DNA of 64,000 bases from Clostridium saccharoperbutylacetonicum N1-4(HMT) (GCF_000340885.1 NC_020291.1:3967001-4031000); one strand, 5' to 3'. Counted from the stretch's first letter, positions 35,508 through 45,087 are shown. The notes: generated from the letters alone by a model not told the origin. A program made the numbers and translations.

Positions 35508-35847
35508 TTTTACACCTCGCTTAAATAATTTTTAGTTTAAACTGTCCAACAAATTCCAATTTAAATTTAGTATACAAATAACGGATAATCATGTATACAC
35601 CAAATTTATCCTCTCTTTTGATTTCGCTAAATTATATCATCACGCATTAATTATAACATATTCTGTAAACATGCTATTTAAAATTTTGCACAAAAATAAG
35701 CAGTAGTTAATTGCTCCTGGCTACTGCTCTACAAACTCTCACAATAATTATAAATTGTTTGTTTTTTTGCAGAAATTATAGGTAATTAAAAAGGGCGGCA
35801 TGGAGATTAATTCCTCTTTGCTGCCCTAAAAATATAAATATTTAATT
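35508..35847. other. Intergenic region with a promoter and two hairpins
   Basis: Minus-strand TTTACAGAATATGTTATAAT (near 35646-35667), a variant of the shared promoter cassette, probably serves the hydrolase. The hairpin 35699-35728 (AGCAGTAG / CTACTGCT) matches the arsR terminators. The hairpin 35792-35827 (AGGGCGGCA / TGCTGCCCT) with a minus-strand T-run terminates the small frame to its right. Confidence 0.55.
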
Positions 35848-36078
35848 CTAATGTAACCATGCCCCATTTTCATCAACTTTATAGCCATCTGGTGTAACTG
35901 TACTAACATATAATGCTCCACTAGCAAATATGGCACTTGTTAAACAAGCTAAGCTAATTGAAAAAACATCTGATTTTAGCGTATATATATCCAGTTCAAA
36001 AATAACACATTTTCTCAAATTAACATTTTTTCTCAAATTTATTACTTGAAGTGGCATTATATTATTCCAAATGCTCAT
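35848..36078 (-). pseudogene. Remnant of a surface protein with cell-wall-binding repeat
   Basis: A 76-codon frame. The last 20 residues (STVTPDGYKVDENGAWLH) match the end of choline-binding-like/cell-wall-binding repeats, and the middle has a signal-like hydrophobic stretch (FSISLACLTSAIFASGALYV). The first 30 residues look random. The combination suggests an N-terminus and a C-terminus joined by a large deletion. A terminator follows. Confidence 0.4.
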
Positions 36079-36461
36079 TTACAATTTATAGTTTAAATAT
36101 TATATTATACAAAACAAGTTAATCAACATATTATTTCAAATACTTATTTACATTTTATGGTTTTAGTGTTATATTATATAAAACAATCCAATTAACATAA
36201 TTTTAACAAGGATAACTAAAATTTGTTAAATATTAATTGAATACATCCGACTGGAAAACCAGAGGGTATGCACTATTATTAGGTGTATGTCCTTTTTTTA
36301 ATAAATGTATTTAGCTAAAACCTCAATTACATTTATATACAATTAAATAAATTTTCAAAATCAATGCATAGCATTAAAATCCATTACTTACTTTATAAAT
36401 CGCGGTAATAATTGCATCTTGCAATCATTATATAAAAAATATTTTATTAGGAGGTATTCTC
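36079..36461. other. Leader region of the protease gene
   Basis: At 36251-36299 a small stem CTGG-AAAA-CCAG precedes a 10-bp stem (36264-36273 with 36283-36292, some G-T pairs) and seven T. This is terminator-like and lies 160 bases before the protease start. It could be an attenuator in the leader or the end of a small RNA. Duplicate AT-rich segments flank it (36080-36110 and 36135-36185). Confidence 0.45.
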
Positions 36462-38129
36462 ATGAGTAAAAAAATTATTTCTCTATTACTAAGTTTTGGT
36501 TTAATCCTAACCTTCCCATCTGTTTCAGCTTCAGCCGCTGACGTTGCAAATTCTCCGCAAAATTCCGAAGCTCAAATCTTACAAAAGTTTAAGGGCTTAA
36601 CTGGAAATAATCTTAAGTACAATATCGACTCATCTGAAGGAAAGTTCTTTATTTCAGGAACTTTATCTTCAGAAAAAATTACAAGTACTGAAGCTGCACT
36701 CAATTTTATTGATGAAAACAAAGCACTCTTTAAATTAGACAATGTAAAAGATAAACTGAAAGTTGAGAAATCCGAAAAGGATTCATTAGGATTTACACAT
36801 GTTAAAATTGGACAATATATTGCTGGTATACCTGTAAAAGACAAATTTGTTACTATCCATTATAATAAAAATGGACAAGTAACTAACATTACTGGACAAG
36901 TAGAAAGCAAAATCGAAAATATTTCACAGCTAGGAACTAAATCTCTTAATGCAGCAGATGCTGTAGAAATAGCCAAAAAAGAATTTTCATATAAAGAATT
37001 AGCTTATGAACCTACAGTTGAAACCATAGCTTACATTAAAGATGGACAAGCTTATAAAACCTATAAAGTTAATATTAAATTTTACGAACCTTCTATAACA
37101 AACTATGATGTATATGTTGAGGCTTCTTCAGGAACAATCTTAAAGAAAGAAGATAGAATTAGATATGATGGTGCTACAACAGGTACAGGCACTGCTGTTG
37201 ACGGAACAACTAAAAATATCAACATTTACTTATCTTCAGGCAAATATCAATTGAAAGATACTTCAAAAGCTTCTTCTAAAAGTCAAATATTAACTTATAC
37301 TGCAAATAATAAACAAACAGAGCCTGGAACCTTAATCACTAATACTACTAGTACTTTTAATACTGAAACTTTAAAAGCTGCTGTTAGTGCTCATTACTAC
37401 GGTGGAGTTGTATATGATTTTTACAAGAATTTATTTGGAAGAACTAGTCTTGATAACAAAGGCATGAATTTAACATCCACAGTTCACTATGCTAATAAGT
37501 ATAATAATGCATTCTGGGATGGCTCTCAAATGGTCTATGGAGATGGTGATGGAACTACCTTTACTTATTTAAGTGGAGACCTTGATGTTGTTGGGCATGA
37601 AATGACTCATGGAGTTACAGAACGAACTGCTGACTTAAATTATGAAGATCAATCTGGTGCACTTAATGAATCTATCTCAGATGTGTTTGGAGTTCTTATT
37701 GAAACTTATGATAAATATAATGTTAAAAATGGTGGCACATGGAAATTTGATCCTTCTGACTGGGTTGTTGGCGATAAAGTGTATACACCTAAAATAGCAG
37801 GAGATGCTCTTAGAAGTTTAGCTAATCCAACACTATATGACCAACCAGATAATATGAGTAACTATGTAAATACTTCCTCAGATGATGGCGGAGTTCACAC
37901 CAATTCAGGTATTCCTAACAAAGCTGCTTATTTAGTAGCTAAATCCATAGGAAATGAGAAGACTGCCAAAATATATTATAGAGCATTAACCGAGTATATG
38001 TATCCAACTACTGATTTTTCTGGAGCTAAAGATGCTTTAGCTCAAGCTGCTACTGATTTGTATGGTTCAAATAGTAGTGAAGTTAACTCAATAGATAGTG
38101 CATTTGCAGTTGTAGGAATTGATAGTTAA
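36462..38129 (+). CDS. Secreted thermolysin-like neutral metalloprotease (M4 family)
   Basis: 555 residues. Signal peptide MSKKIISLLLSFGLILTFPSVSASAA, FTP and PepSY pro-domains to ~residue 230, then the mature M4 domain. The zinc motif HEMTH is at 379-383 with the third ligand Glu in ALNESISDVFG (~403). DDGGVHTNSGIPNKAAYL supplies the active-site His region. The length matches bacillolysin-type proteases of clostridia. AGGAGGTATTCTC precedes the ATG. The enzyme is exported, cleaves off its propeptide and degrades proteins outside the cell. Confidence 0.93.
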   Translation: MSKKIISLLLSFGLILTFPSVSASAADVANSPQNSEAQILQKFKGLTGNNLKYNIDSSEGKFFISGTLSSEKITSTEAALNFIDENKALFKLDNVKDKLKVEKSEKDSLGFTHVKIGQYIAGIPVKDKFVTIHYNKNGQVTNITGQVESKIENISQLGTKSLNAADAVEIAKKEFSYKELAYEPTVETIAYIKDGQAYKTYKVNIKFYEPSITNYDVYVEASSGTILKKEDRIRYDGATTGTGTAVDGTTKNINIYLSSGKYQLKDTSKASSKSQILTYTANNKQTEPGTLITNTTSTFNTETLKAAVSAHYYGGVVYDFYKNLFGRTSLDNKGMNLTSTVHYANKYNNAFWDGSQMVYGDGDGTTFTYLSGDLDVVGHEMTHGVTERTADLNYEDQSGALNESISDVFGVLIETYDKYNVKNGGTWKFDPSDWVVGDKVYTPKIAGDALRSLANPTLYDQPDNMSNYVNTSSDDGGVHTNSGIPNKAAYLVAKSIGNEKTAKIYYRALTEYMYPTTDFSGAKDALAQAATDLYGSNSSEVNSIDSAFAVVGIDS

Positions 38130-38234
38130 AAAGTAACAGAAATTTCATTTATATAGTACTTCTGCTGCTTTTAATATTGGAGGTAGAGACAATTTAAAAA
38201 TTCTGTAAATTTGATTCTTAATCTATATAAAAAA

Positions 38235-38303
38235 GTGCTCCATTTTATATGTTAAGTATTATTTATATAAACTATAAAATATATAAAATGGGACACTAAT
38301 TTT
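38235..38303 (+). terminator. Terminator of the protease gene
   Basis: GTGCTCCATTTTATAT (38235-38250) pairs with ATATAAAATGGGACAC (38281-38296), then a T-rich tract. Confidence 0.7.
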
Positions 38304-38622
38304 TATTTATTGATATTTAAATATAAAATTAAATTAAGTATTTACATAAATTATACTAGTCTTGCAAAATGGACTGGTGGGGTAGCTACGGATACTGACT
38401 TTTTATTTTAGATAAAAAAATATAGCTTATAATTTTATATTAAAGTAACAATAATCATTGCTAAGAACTTATTTTAACATATATACTATGAATTATTTTT
38501 ATTTAAGTACATTTACAAATACAACTTTTCAGACAAAAAATAAAGGTAGACTAAGCATTTCTACTCAATCTACCTTGTATTAGCTAATTTTTGTGCAATT
38601 CAGCCACATGCATTATATCATA
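38304..38622. other. Intergenic stretch between protease and lysozyme remnant
   Basis: No gene. The hairpin AAGGTAGA / TCTACCTT (38541-38576) with a minus-strand T-run is the likely terminator of the lysozyme remnant. A short coherent run near 38359-38412 reads SLAKWTGGVATDTDFLF and may be debris. Confidence 0.4.
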
Positions 38623-39024
38623 TTATATATTTACTGTGTAATCTGCATTTAAAAATAATGCTGCTTCACTATTTCTTCTTTTTAATAATCCAGTACTAGT
38701 CACTCCATTTGCTTTTGACCACGTCTGTAAATTAGCTACAATTGTAGCTGTATCTCTTACACCAGAGATAACGTTCTTCCAGAATGTAGAGGCTAATAAT
38801 GCACCAGTTCCGCAGTTATATGCAAAACTTATACAAGCATCTAATTCGTTTTGTGTTAATGTAACATTTGCATTAACTAAAGCAGACTTAATTCTTTCAG
38901 CACAATTTTCAGCTTCATCCTTAAGCCATTCTATAGCTTGTTCTTTTGTACAAGTTGAAGCTAAACCATTTGGAAAAGCTTCTGGAGTTACTGCGTATGT
39001 AGTTCCATAACCAATTGTCCACCA
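38623..39024 (-). pseudogene. 5'-truncated phage lysozyme (GH24 family)
   Basis: 134 codons read WWTIGYGTTYAVTPEAFPNG..., then ALVNANVTLTQNELDACISFAYNCGTGAL...TWSKANGVTSTGLLKRRNSEAALFL, ending at TAA 38623-38625. This is the T4-type/GH24 endolysin core (TIGYG, FAYNCG, GLLxRRxxE). The N-terminus with the catalytic Glu is gone: sequence breaks off at 39025 where the ~50-bp interspersed repeat begins, with a stop codon directly upstream. It is phage debris, independent of the replication module. Confidence 0.8.
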
Positions 39025-39028
39025 TAAT

Positions 39029-39077
39029 TATTTACAATAATGTAGTAAATACAAAATCTTTATTTCTACACATCTTA
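39029..39077. repeat. ~50-bp interspersed repeat, copy 3
   Basis: Same core as 30021 and 33919. It abuts the truncated 5' end of the lysozyme remnant, so a rearrangement occurred at or beside this repeat. Confidence 0.8.
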
Positions 39078-39179
39078 TGAAGATTACAAATTACCTGAAC
39101 GATAAATAGGAATTTGTAAAAACAACTTTGGTAACATGCTATAAATTAGTTTTTGAATTTCTTATAAATGCCTAATCTA

Positions 39180-39641
39180 TTAGAATCTCTTTATAAATAT
39201 TTGCTCTATACTTCCATTATGATATTTTTCATCAATTTTAACAAATCCATATTTTTCATAAAGCCCTATTTCTCCACTTACAATATATATTTCATTAAAA
39301 CCAATTTCTTTAGCATAATTAATTGAAAATCTAATTAATTCTTCACTTAATCGTTCTCCTCTATGAAATTCATCAACAAACACATATCCAATGTATGGAG
39401 CATATTGGATATCTTGAATACTATCTTTTTTAGTAAAAGTGCAAAATCCAACTATATTTTGATTTTCAGCAACAACAATAACTCTTTCCCAATCAACGAA
39501 TTTATTTTTTATCATTTTTTGTGCAAGAGATTTTCCAGCTCTCCACGAACATTTTTTAGCAAAATCAATTACTTTATTCCAAAGCTCTTCCTCATTAGTA
39601 ATAATTTTAAATTCGTATGTTGTTATTTCTTTCAATGGCAT
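39180..39641 (-). CDS. GNAT-family N-acetyltransferase
   Basis: 153 residues from ATG 39641 (GAGG 5 bases upstream). The acetyl-CoA site is partly visible: IGYVFVDEFHRGERLSEELIRFSINYAKEIGFNEIYIVS, with the degenerate loop HRGERLS in place of RGxGxG/A, and a C-terminal LYEKYGFVKID. It is probably an active or slightly diverged GNAT enzyme; substrate unknown. Confidence 0.8.
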   Translation of the reverse strand: MPLKEITTYEFKIITNEEELWNKVIDFAKKCSWRAGKSLAQKMIKNKFVDWERVIVVAENQNIVGFCTFTKKDSIQDIQYAPYIGYVFVDEFHRGERLSEELIRFSINYAKEIGFNEIYIVSGEIGLYEKYGFVKIDEKYHNGSIEQIFIKRF

Positions 39642-39951
39642 TATCACCTCACAGCATTACTTTTAATATAAATTCTATACATAAATATATTTAAGTTAAT
39701 ACACAAATTATAATTTATCTATGTCTTTTTTTATAATCTTTAATTTGCCATAATTTACTATTATACATTAATTAAGAATTGTGAATTACATAAACAATAA
39801 ACCTGCTAATAAAAATCAAGTATTTCTTTTATTATAAAAGAAATAAGTGTAGATAGTTAAGTGATATTTCACTTAATGTCTACACTTATATAGTACGAAA
39901 TTGGAATTTGTCTGTAACTTTTCGAATGTTTATTTTGATTTTTTTATAAGA
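39642..39951. other. Intergenic stretch with hairpin
   Basis: An inverted repeat TAAGTGTAGA / TCTACACTTA (39844-39853 and 39879-39888) with inner TTAAGTGA / TTCACTTAA is probably the terminator of the PEBP gene. Nothing else is seen. Confidence 0.55.
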
Positions 39952-40455
39952 CTACTTTTCATAAGTTCCTTTCAATGTATATTGTCCTAAAGTATGTCCT
40001 TCTATTTCATGATATAGATCATTTAATAAAAAACCTTTTTCTAGATTCAATATTTTATCTAAAGCAAAAACATGAATCTCATAAACATGTGCTTTATCTG
40101 GTGGCATCATACCACCATAATAGCAAGAAAGTTCTCTTGATTGTTGATTTCCTTGTAAGCTAGTCCAACTATTTGTACCCTGTATAAAATCATCTGCTGT
40201 CTGACTCTCATTTTCTTTCAATTCATTACGTCTAATATTTGCAGCAAGCCAATGTATCCATGCAAAACCTCCTGTTACTGGATAAGCATCTTTATCTTCT
40301 AATACTATTGCAAATGAAACAGTATTGGCAGGAGCATTTTCTATTTTTAATGGAAGGGAAAAAGTAGGAATTCCATTTTCATTAAAATATTCTCCACGAC
40401 TGCCATATTGATCTTGAATCATTCCTTTTATAATACCTGTACTTGTTATTACCAT
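39952..40455 (-). CDS. YbhB/YbcL-type Raf kinase inhibitor-like protein (PEBP family)
   Basis: 167 residues from ATG 40455 (GGAGGTAATTACA upstream). Family signatures are SFAIVLEDKDAYP (D-x-D-A-P-like ligand site), WIHWLAANI, YYGGMMPPDKAHVYEIHVFALD and the C-terminal GHTLGQYTLKGTYEK. These cytoplasmic proteins have an anion-binding pocket but no established reaction in bacteria. It lies 84 bases downstream of an HxlR-family regulator in the same orientation, so it is probably its target operon. Confidence 0.88.
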   Translation of the reverse strand: MVITSTGIIKGMIQDQYGSRGEYFNENGIPTFSLPLKIENAPANTVSFAIVLEDKDAYPVTGGFAWIHWLAANIRRNELKENESQTADDFIQGTNSWTSLQGNQQSRELSCYYGGMMPPDKAHVYEIHVFALDKILNLEKGFLLNDLYHEIEGHTLGQYTLKGTYEK

Positions 40456-40539
40456 TGTAATTACCTCCAACACTCTTATTTATAGGCAAATTATAGCAAA
40501 GAGCATCTATAACGTAAATTACCAACTTTTTTGTGGGTA

Positions 40540-40905
40540 TTACTCTGAAATAACTTCCTTTTCAATTAATACTTTTTCCATACCATGTTCTTTTAAATAG
40601 CCAATTCCAATGCATTGCATAATTTTTAGAGCATTGACTATTTGCATTCCCATCCCTATTGTTAATGAATATTCTACACGAAGAGGATATCCATCAAATG
40701 ATTTCTTTTCTACAAATCCATATTCAATCAATTCTTTCAATTGCTCTAGTAGCATTTTTTGATTAATTCCATCAATATCTCTTTCTAATCTAGCCAATGA
40801 TGTAGCGCCTAGGCGCAATCGCCATAATATAATAGATTTCCATTTTCCCTTAATCATATCGTGTACTAATTCTAATGGACAAGTATATTCTTCTCTTATT
40901 TTCAT
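40540..40905 (-). CDS. HxlR-family winged-helix regulator
   Basis: 121 residues from ATG 40905 (AGGAGATATA upstream). It carries the HxlR pattern CPLELVHDMIKGKWKSIILWRL, then L.RDIDGINQKMLLEQLKELIEYGFVEKK, YPLRVEYSLT. The N-terminal Cys (C9) corresponds to the redox/electrophile-sensing Cys in several members. It is likely to regulate itself and the PEBP gene. Its promoter is a copy of the shared cassette. Confidence 0.88.
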   Translation of the reverse strand: MKIREEYTCPLELVHDMIKGKWKSIILWRLRLGATSLARLERDIDGINQKMLLEQLKELIEYGFVEKKSFDGYPLRVEYSLTIGMGMQIVNALKIMQCIGIGYLKEHGMEKVLIEKEVISE

Positions 40906-41211
40906 TATATCTCCTAAAAACAAATTATAATTTATCTATTAGTATTATAGCATATTTTGTCAAAACCTCCTTATTAAACTTTCAAAGAACTCTTAATACA
41001 TGTATCTTTACTCTTGTCCCAAAGCCTTTCTCCATCATTCACAAACAATTAAATCTTTGAATACTAAAATACCTTTTTCACACCCACAAAGTATATTTTA
41101 TTCTCAATCATAGATTAAATATAAAAATAAAAGTTACACAATATATAATAAATTACGTTATATATTATGTAACTTTATTAATGTAATAATTTTTATTAGA
41201 GATTGTACAAA
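40906..41211. other. Promoter cassette plus AbrB-gene debris plus terminator
   Basis: 40940-40991 holds the shared promoter cassette on the minus strand (GTTCTTTGAAA..., TTGACAAAATATGCTATAAT). 41008-41092 is homologous to the 3' end of the AbrB-type gene (5097-5180) but frame-broken. 41130-41176 is a hairpin (AAAGTTACA / TGTAACTTT) ending the PPC protein gene. Confidence 0.6.
41008..41092 (-). pseudogene. 3' fragment of an AbrB-type regulator gene
   Basis: About 85 bases match 5097-5180, the zinc-knuckle tail of the AbrB-like gene, for example CACAAACAATTAAATCTTT. Upstream coding sequence is missing. The same fragment, also beside the promoter cassette, is at 59905-59965. Confidence 0.7.
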
Positions 41212-42615
41212 TTAGTTATACATAGAATAAGCAAAATGATATAATGAATTTACATTTGTAGAAATCTCGCCATTACCAGCTACCATAAAAAATGGTATTA
41301 TATCATAATAATGTGTACTTATTCTATTATCGAATGAGTATTCTCCAACAGCTGGCCCTAGGTGTATTGAAATCGAAAAATTTCCATTAGCATCAGTCAT
41401 GCCAGTTTGGTTACATGGTTTATTATTTAAACGTACTACTGTTCCTGCTGCAATTGGTTGATTTGCAACTGGAATACCAGCTTTATTATAAGCAGTTCCT
41501 TGGACAGTCATCTCATAATATACTCTCCATTTCTTTCCATATCCATAATCCATATAACCACCATTTGCATTAGTAGAAATATTAGTTATTGTTGCTCGAG
41601 TTATATTGGAATCTATTGGAACCTTTTTTTCAAACTTAAGCTTATAAGTGGCATCTGGATCCGCACCTGATAAACTTAACACCCTTGTATAATAAATTCC
41701 TTTAGGAAATGTTTTGGCTAGTGAATTATTATTTTTTAAAGTAGCTATTAAAGAACGGTTTTCATCATATAATTTAACCTCATAATCTCCTTTACTTGAT
41801 GAATTTTGGAATGATAAAATACCATTCGTATCTTCATTTAATTGAAGTTTACTCCAATCTTCATCAAACTCATTATCTATCGTATCCTCTATAGATAATG
41901 AATTAGCATATTCTTTTGCTTGAAATATGTTATCATCAGGTTCATTTGAACCATATTTATCCGAAGACATTACTGCAAGTTGAAATTGATTTTTATCATC
42001 AAAACCTTTTACTGAATTTATTCCAATAAAGTAGATCCCTTTTTGGCCAATTGTACTTAAATGTTCGTTTGCACTACCTGAATATAATGAGTCTGCAACC
42101 AAATCTAAATCGTTAGTCTGCTCATTGTATTTAAATAAATACAAGTCATAGTCAATGTTAGTACTGTTTGGTGCCTGCATAATTACTGTAAGCTTTTGAA
42201 TAAATGAATTATTAAAAGCATACCATCTTTCTGCCCCTTCACTTGTTATGGAATCACCATAAATAGATCCAATGTCTATGGTGTAAGCATTATTTGGACT
42301 ATCATTAATAGTAACAGCTGAACCAGTTGTAGTCTGATTGTCTGCTGCAAGGAAATTTGATTTTGATTTTACATTTTCTTTTACATTTTTTAAAGAATTT
42401 TCATTAAATTTAATTTCTGGCTTACCTAATTTCAATTTTGTCTTAAACATATCTGAGTTTGAAGCTTTAGATGATAGTTCAGTAGACTTGTCCTCTAATT
42501 TGACATTATTTACGTGTTTAACAATAGTATTGTCCCTTGCAAAGACAGGACTACAAGTTAACATCATGCTCATCCCGATAATTGTAGCAATAATTCTGTT
42601 TTTCACAAAAACCAC
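41212..42615 (-). CDS. Secreted protein with PPC (bacterial pre-peptidase C-terminal) domains
   Basis: 467 residues. Signal peptide IIATIIGMSMMLTCSPVFA, a Lys/Ser-rich linker, then two PPC-like beta-sandwich units: one at ~105-225 with ERWYAFNN...NIDYDLYLFKYN...GIYFIGINS, and one at ~230-335 with NEPDDNIFQAKEY...DEDWSKLQL...GIYYTRV. The C-terminal ~110 residues (NKAGIPVANQPIAAGTVVRLNNKPCNQTGMTDANGNFSISI) resemble a carboxypeptidase-regulatory-like module. No protease catalytic domain is present. A related secreted protein is at 51886. Confidence 0.75.
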   Translation of the reverse strand: MVFVKNRIIATIIGMSMMLTCSPVFARDNTIVKHVNNVKLEDKSTELSSKASNSDMFKTKLKLGKPEIKFNENSLKNVKENVKSKSNFLAADNQTTTGSAVTINDSPNNAYTIDIGSIYGDSITSEGAERWYAFNNSFIQKLTVIMQAPNSTNIDYDLYLFKYNEQTNDLDLVADSLYSGSANEHLSTIGQKGIYFIGINSVKGFDDKNQFQLAVMSSDKYGSNEPDDNIFQAKEYANSLSIEDTIDNEFDEDWSKLQLNEDTNGILSFQNSSSKGDYEVKLYDENRSLIATLKNNNSLAKTFPKGIYYTRVLSLSGADPDATYKLKFEKKVPIDSNITRATITNISTNANGGYMDYGYGKKWRVYYEMTVQGTAYNKAGIPVANQPIAAGTVVRLNNKPCNQTGMTDANGNFSISIHLGPAVGEYSFDNRISTHYYDIIPFFMVAGNGEISTNVNSLYHFAYSMYN

Positions 42616-43464
42616 CCCTTTTATATTTTTTTACAACAATTCTAAAAAAGTATTTTTTTAATATACTTTTTTCCTAATTGCTTACATTTTTTATTTTACC
42701 ATATTTGTATTTTTTTTCAATATGTTACTTTTTATATATTTTTGTATATTTTGATATAATGATATTTTTATTGTGTACTTTATGAAATTAATTTTATCGA
42801 TTACTCTTTGTATTTAATTTGTTATGATATTCTAAAACTACTGGAACTCAACACAAGATATATTCCTATTGTAATATTGTTTAGCTCTAAGCTATCTCTA
42901 AATTCCAGGATTCTTCCATCATTTTCTACAATTATGTAGCAACATTAAAAGATACCTACATTTCTGCAAGTACCTTTTATAAACTTTATATTTAATTATC
43001 TTTTCAAAAAATCAATTTATGCTATTACAGTTGCAGGTATTTTAATTGTTACTGTTCCTCCAGAAGGAAGAGAAGTACAAGCTGTATACTCTTTTATCCA
43101 TTTTTCATCATTACATTTATTTATATATATACAAGCTTAGTTATAGCAATACAGCTTGTACTTCTCCTTGATCACATGGCCTACCGGCAGCAAGGAATAA
43201 ATATATGAGGAGCACTGCGTGCTCCTTGTGGCTGCACCACTCCAAATATACTCATTTGTACATTATTCCAATTTATAATTACCTATAGCTATATACTCTT
43301 ATTACTATATTCATTTATTATTCTTACACTATATATAGTTAGTATTTCTATATACGCATTTTCTAAAGGACAACTTTCTTTAAATAACAAGGCAATAGCT
43401 TGAAGCAGCGCTTTAAGGTGTTGCGTATTGTTTCTTTCTAGTGATTGAGTTTAAGAGTAAAGTT
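42616..43464. other. Intergenic kilobase with gene debris
   Basis: Two minus-strand relics without start codons are visible. 43017-43133 reads ACIYINKCNDEKWIKEYTAC...SGGTVTIKIPATVIA, and 43289-43447 reads SLERNNTQHLKALLQAIALLFKE...ILTIYSVRIINE. Neither is recognised. A GC-richer patch at 43178-43240 includes the perfect hairpin AGGAGCAC-TGC-GTGCTCCT (43208-43226). The rest is AT-rich, including the promoter of the secreted PPC gene near 42640-42720. Confidence 0.45.
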
Positions 43465-43557
43465 TTAGCAGAAAACATTAACTAATTTATGTGAAACTTC
43501 TTCTATTTTCTTTTCATTTATATATTCATCAATATTAAAAGCATATGTTTTAACCAT
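43465..43557 (-). pseudogene. Possible 5' stub of a phosphopantetheinyl transferase gene
   Basis: AAAGAGGTATTAA precedes ATG 43557, opening 30 residues: MVKTYAFNIDEYINEKKIEE then VSHKLVNVFC, stop. The first 20 residues resemble the N-terminus of Sfp-type phosphopantetheinyl transferases (M-I-K-I-Y-A-...-I). It lies directly behind the NRPS operon, where such a gene would make sense. The resemblance is short and by eye. Confidence 0.3.
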
Positions 43558-43614
43558 TTAATACCTCTTTAAGTAATTAAATATTGAATTAAAATTTCAT
43601 CTTATTTTACCAAA

Positions 43615-45087
43615 TCATTTTAATCCCTTTACTAGTTGGTAATAATATTGAATCATATCTATATATCCTTTCTTACTAATTCTCTCATTCACCCCATGCA
43701 ATCTATTTAAATCCTCTTTTTCGAGAACTACTGGAGTAAATCTAAAAATCTCATCACAAATATTTTGATAATATCTAGAATCAGTACACCCAACAACCAA
43801 ATAAGGTGAAACCAAGGTATCTGGGAAAATAGTATTAACTACCTGTTCAACTTCCTTATATTCATCTGAATTACTATTAGATGCCTTTGAAGGATTCCAA
43901 GATGAACCTACTATATCGACCTTAACATTTTCATTTTTTAAATATTCTTCAACTTTTTCTCTTACACTATCGACAGTTTCCCCTGGGAATATTCTAAAAT
44001 TAATGATTGCCTCACATGTTTGCGGAATTACGTTATCCTTTACTCCTCCTGAAATAATTGTTGGTGCAATTGTAGTTCTTATAATTGCATTTGAAGATGG
44101 TGAATTAGACAACATATTTAATATTATAGGTTTAAATAACCATTGATTACTAATTGCTAATCTAGATATAAAAGGCATCTTAGGTTCTACATTATTTAAA
44201 AACTCTTTTGTAGGCCCATCAATTTTAGCATCAAAAGGGGAATCCTTTAATTTATCTAATGCAGATGCTATATCATTAATAGCCATCTCCTTATCAGGCA
44301 TTGAAGAATGCCCACCCTTTCCTTGTGCTGTTAGTTTCAAACTTACATATCCTTTTTCTTCAATGCCAACTAAAGCCACTGGTAAATCTACTTTAGGAAC
44401 TACCCCTTTTACAATATATCCACCTTCATCTAATACCATATCAACTTTAACGCCTTGTTCTTTTAATTTTTCTGCAATAACTTTATTACCTTCATTTCCT
44501 CCTAATTCTTCATCATGTCCAATTGCAATATAAATTGTTTTTTTAGGAACATAGCCTTCTTTTACAAGTTGATCAATAGACTCCAATATTCCTATAAGTT
44601 GACCTTTTATATCTAACGTTCCTCTACCATATATATAATCATCAGTAACTTGTCCTGAAAACATAGGATAATCCCAGTCTGATTCTGAACCTGTTTCTCC
44701 TCCAACTACATCCATATGTGCCATAAGAACTATAGCATCATCATCCTCTTGTCCTTGCCATTTATAAAGCAAACTATACTTATTAATAACTTGCTTTTCT
44801 AGACTTCTTGTTAAGTTTGGAAAGGATTTATCAATAAAACTATGCATTTGTAAAAAGGCATTTGTATCTACTTTAGAATTATCATAATCGTAGACTGTCT
44901 TATATTTTATAGCCTCAGACAAATCAGAAATTGCCTTATCCTCATCAATTTGTGCATTTTGCCTTTCCAGAGATGTTGCTTTTGTTTCGTATTTTGGAAC
45001 AAACATAAATGTTCTTACTAATAATATTGCTACTAGTAGTAATATTCCACTAAATGCTATACACAAACCTTTCCTACACTTTTTCAT
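43615..45087 (-). CDS. Membrane-anchored M20-family metallopeptidase (PM20D1/carboxypeptidase-like)
   Basis: 490 residues. An N-terminal membrane anchor (IAFSGILLLVAILLVRTFMF) is followed by the M20 catalytic domain: AHMDVVGG (first zinc His and catalytic Asp), YGRGTLDIKG (bridging Asp), HDEELGGNEG (catalytic Glu pair), and C-terminal GCTDSRYY and RLHGVNER (last zinc His). The dimerisation domain (VSLKLTAQGKGGHSSMPD) is intact. It is closest in layout to the PM20D1 group, which cleaves or forms N-acyl amino acids. It is the last complete gene of the NRPS operon, 13 bases after the racemase gene, and probably acts on the pathway product outside the membrane. Confidence 0.88.
   Translation of the reverse strand: MKKCRKGLCIAFSGILLLVAILLVRTFMFVPKYETKATSLERQNAQIDEDKAISDLSEAIKYKTVYDYDNSKVDTNAFLQMHSFIDKSFPNLTRSLEKQVINKYSLLYKWQGQEDDDAIVLMAHMDVVGGETGSESDWDYPMFSGQVTDDYIYGRGTLDIKGQLIGILESIDQLVKEGYVPKKTIYIAIGHDEELGGNEGNKVIAEKLKEQGVKVDMVLDEGGYIVKGVVPKVDLPVALVGIEEKGYVSLKLTAQGKGGHSSMPDKEMAINDIASALDKLKDSPFDAKIDGPTKEFLNNVEPKMPFISRLAISNQWLFKPIILNMLSNSPSSNAIIRTTIAPTIISGGVKDNVIPQTCEAIINFRIFPGETVDSVREKVEEYLKNENVKVDIVGSSWNPSKASNSNSDEYKEVEQVVNTIFPDTLVSPYLVVGCTDSRYYQNICDEIFRFTPVVLEKEDLNRLHGVNERISKKGYIDMIQYYYQLVKGLK

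Noticed and set aside
38340..38412. Possible GEMM-like riboswitch around GGACTGGTGGGGTAGCTACGG
   Set aside because: The expected paired elements are not present, and the run reads better as short protein debris.
43140..43240. GC-richer hairpin region as a possible riboswitch or group II intron end
   Set aside because: No known riboswitch core or intron domain V could be recognised; only a simple hairpin is certain.
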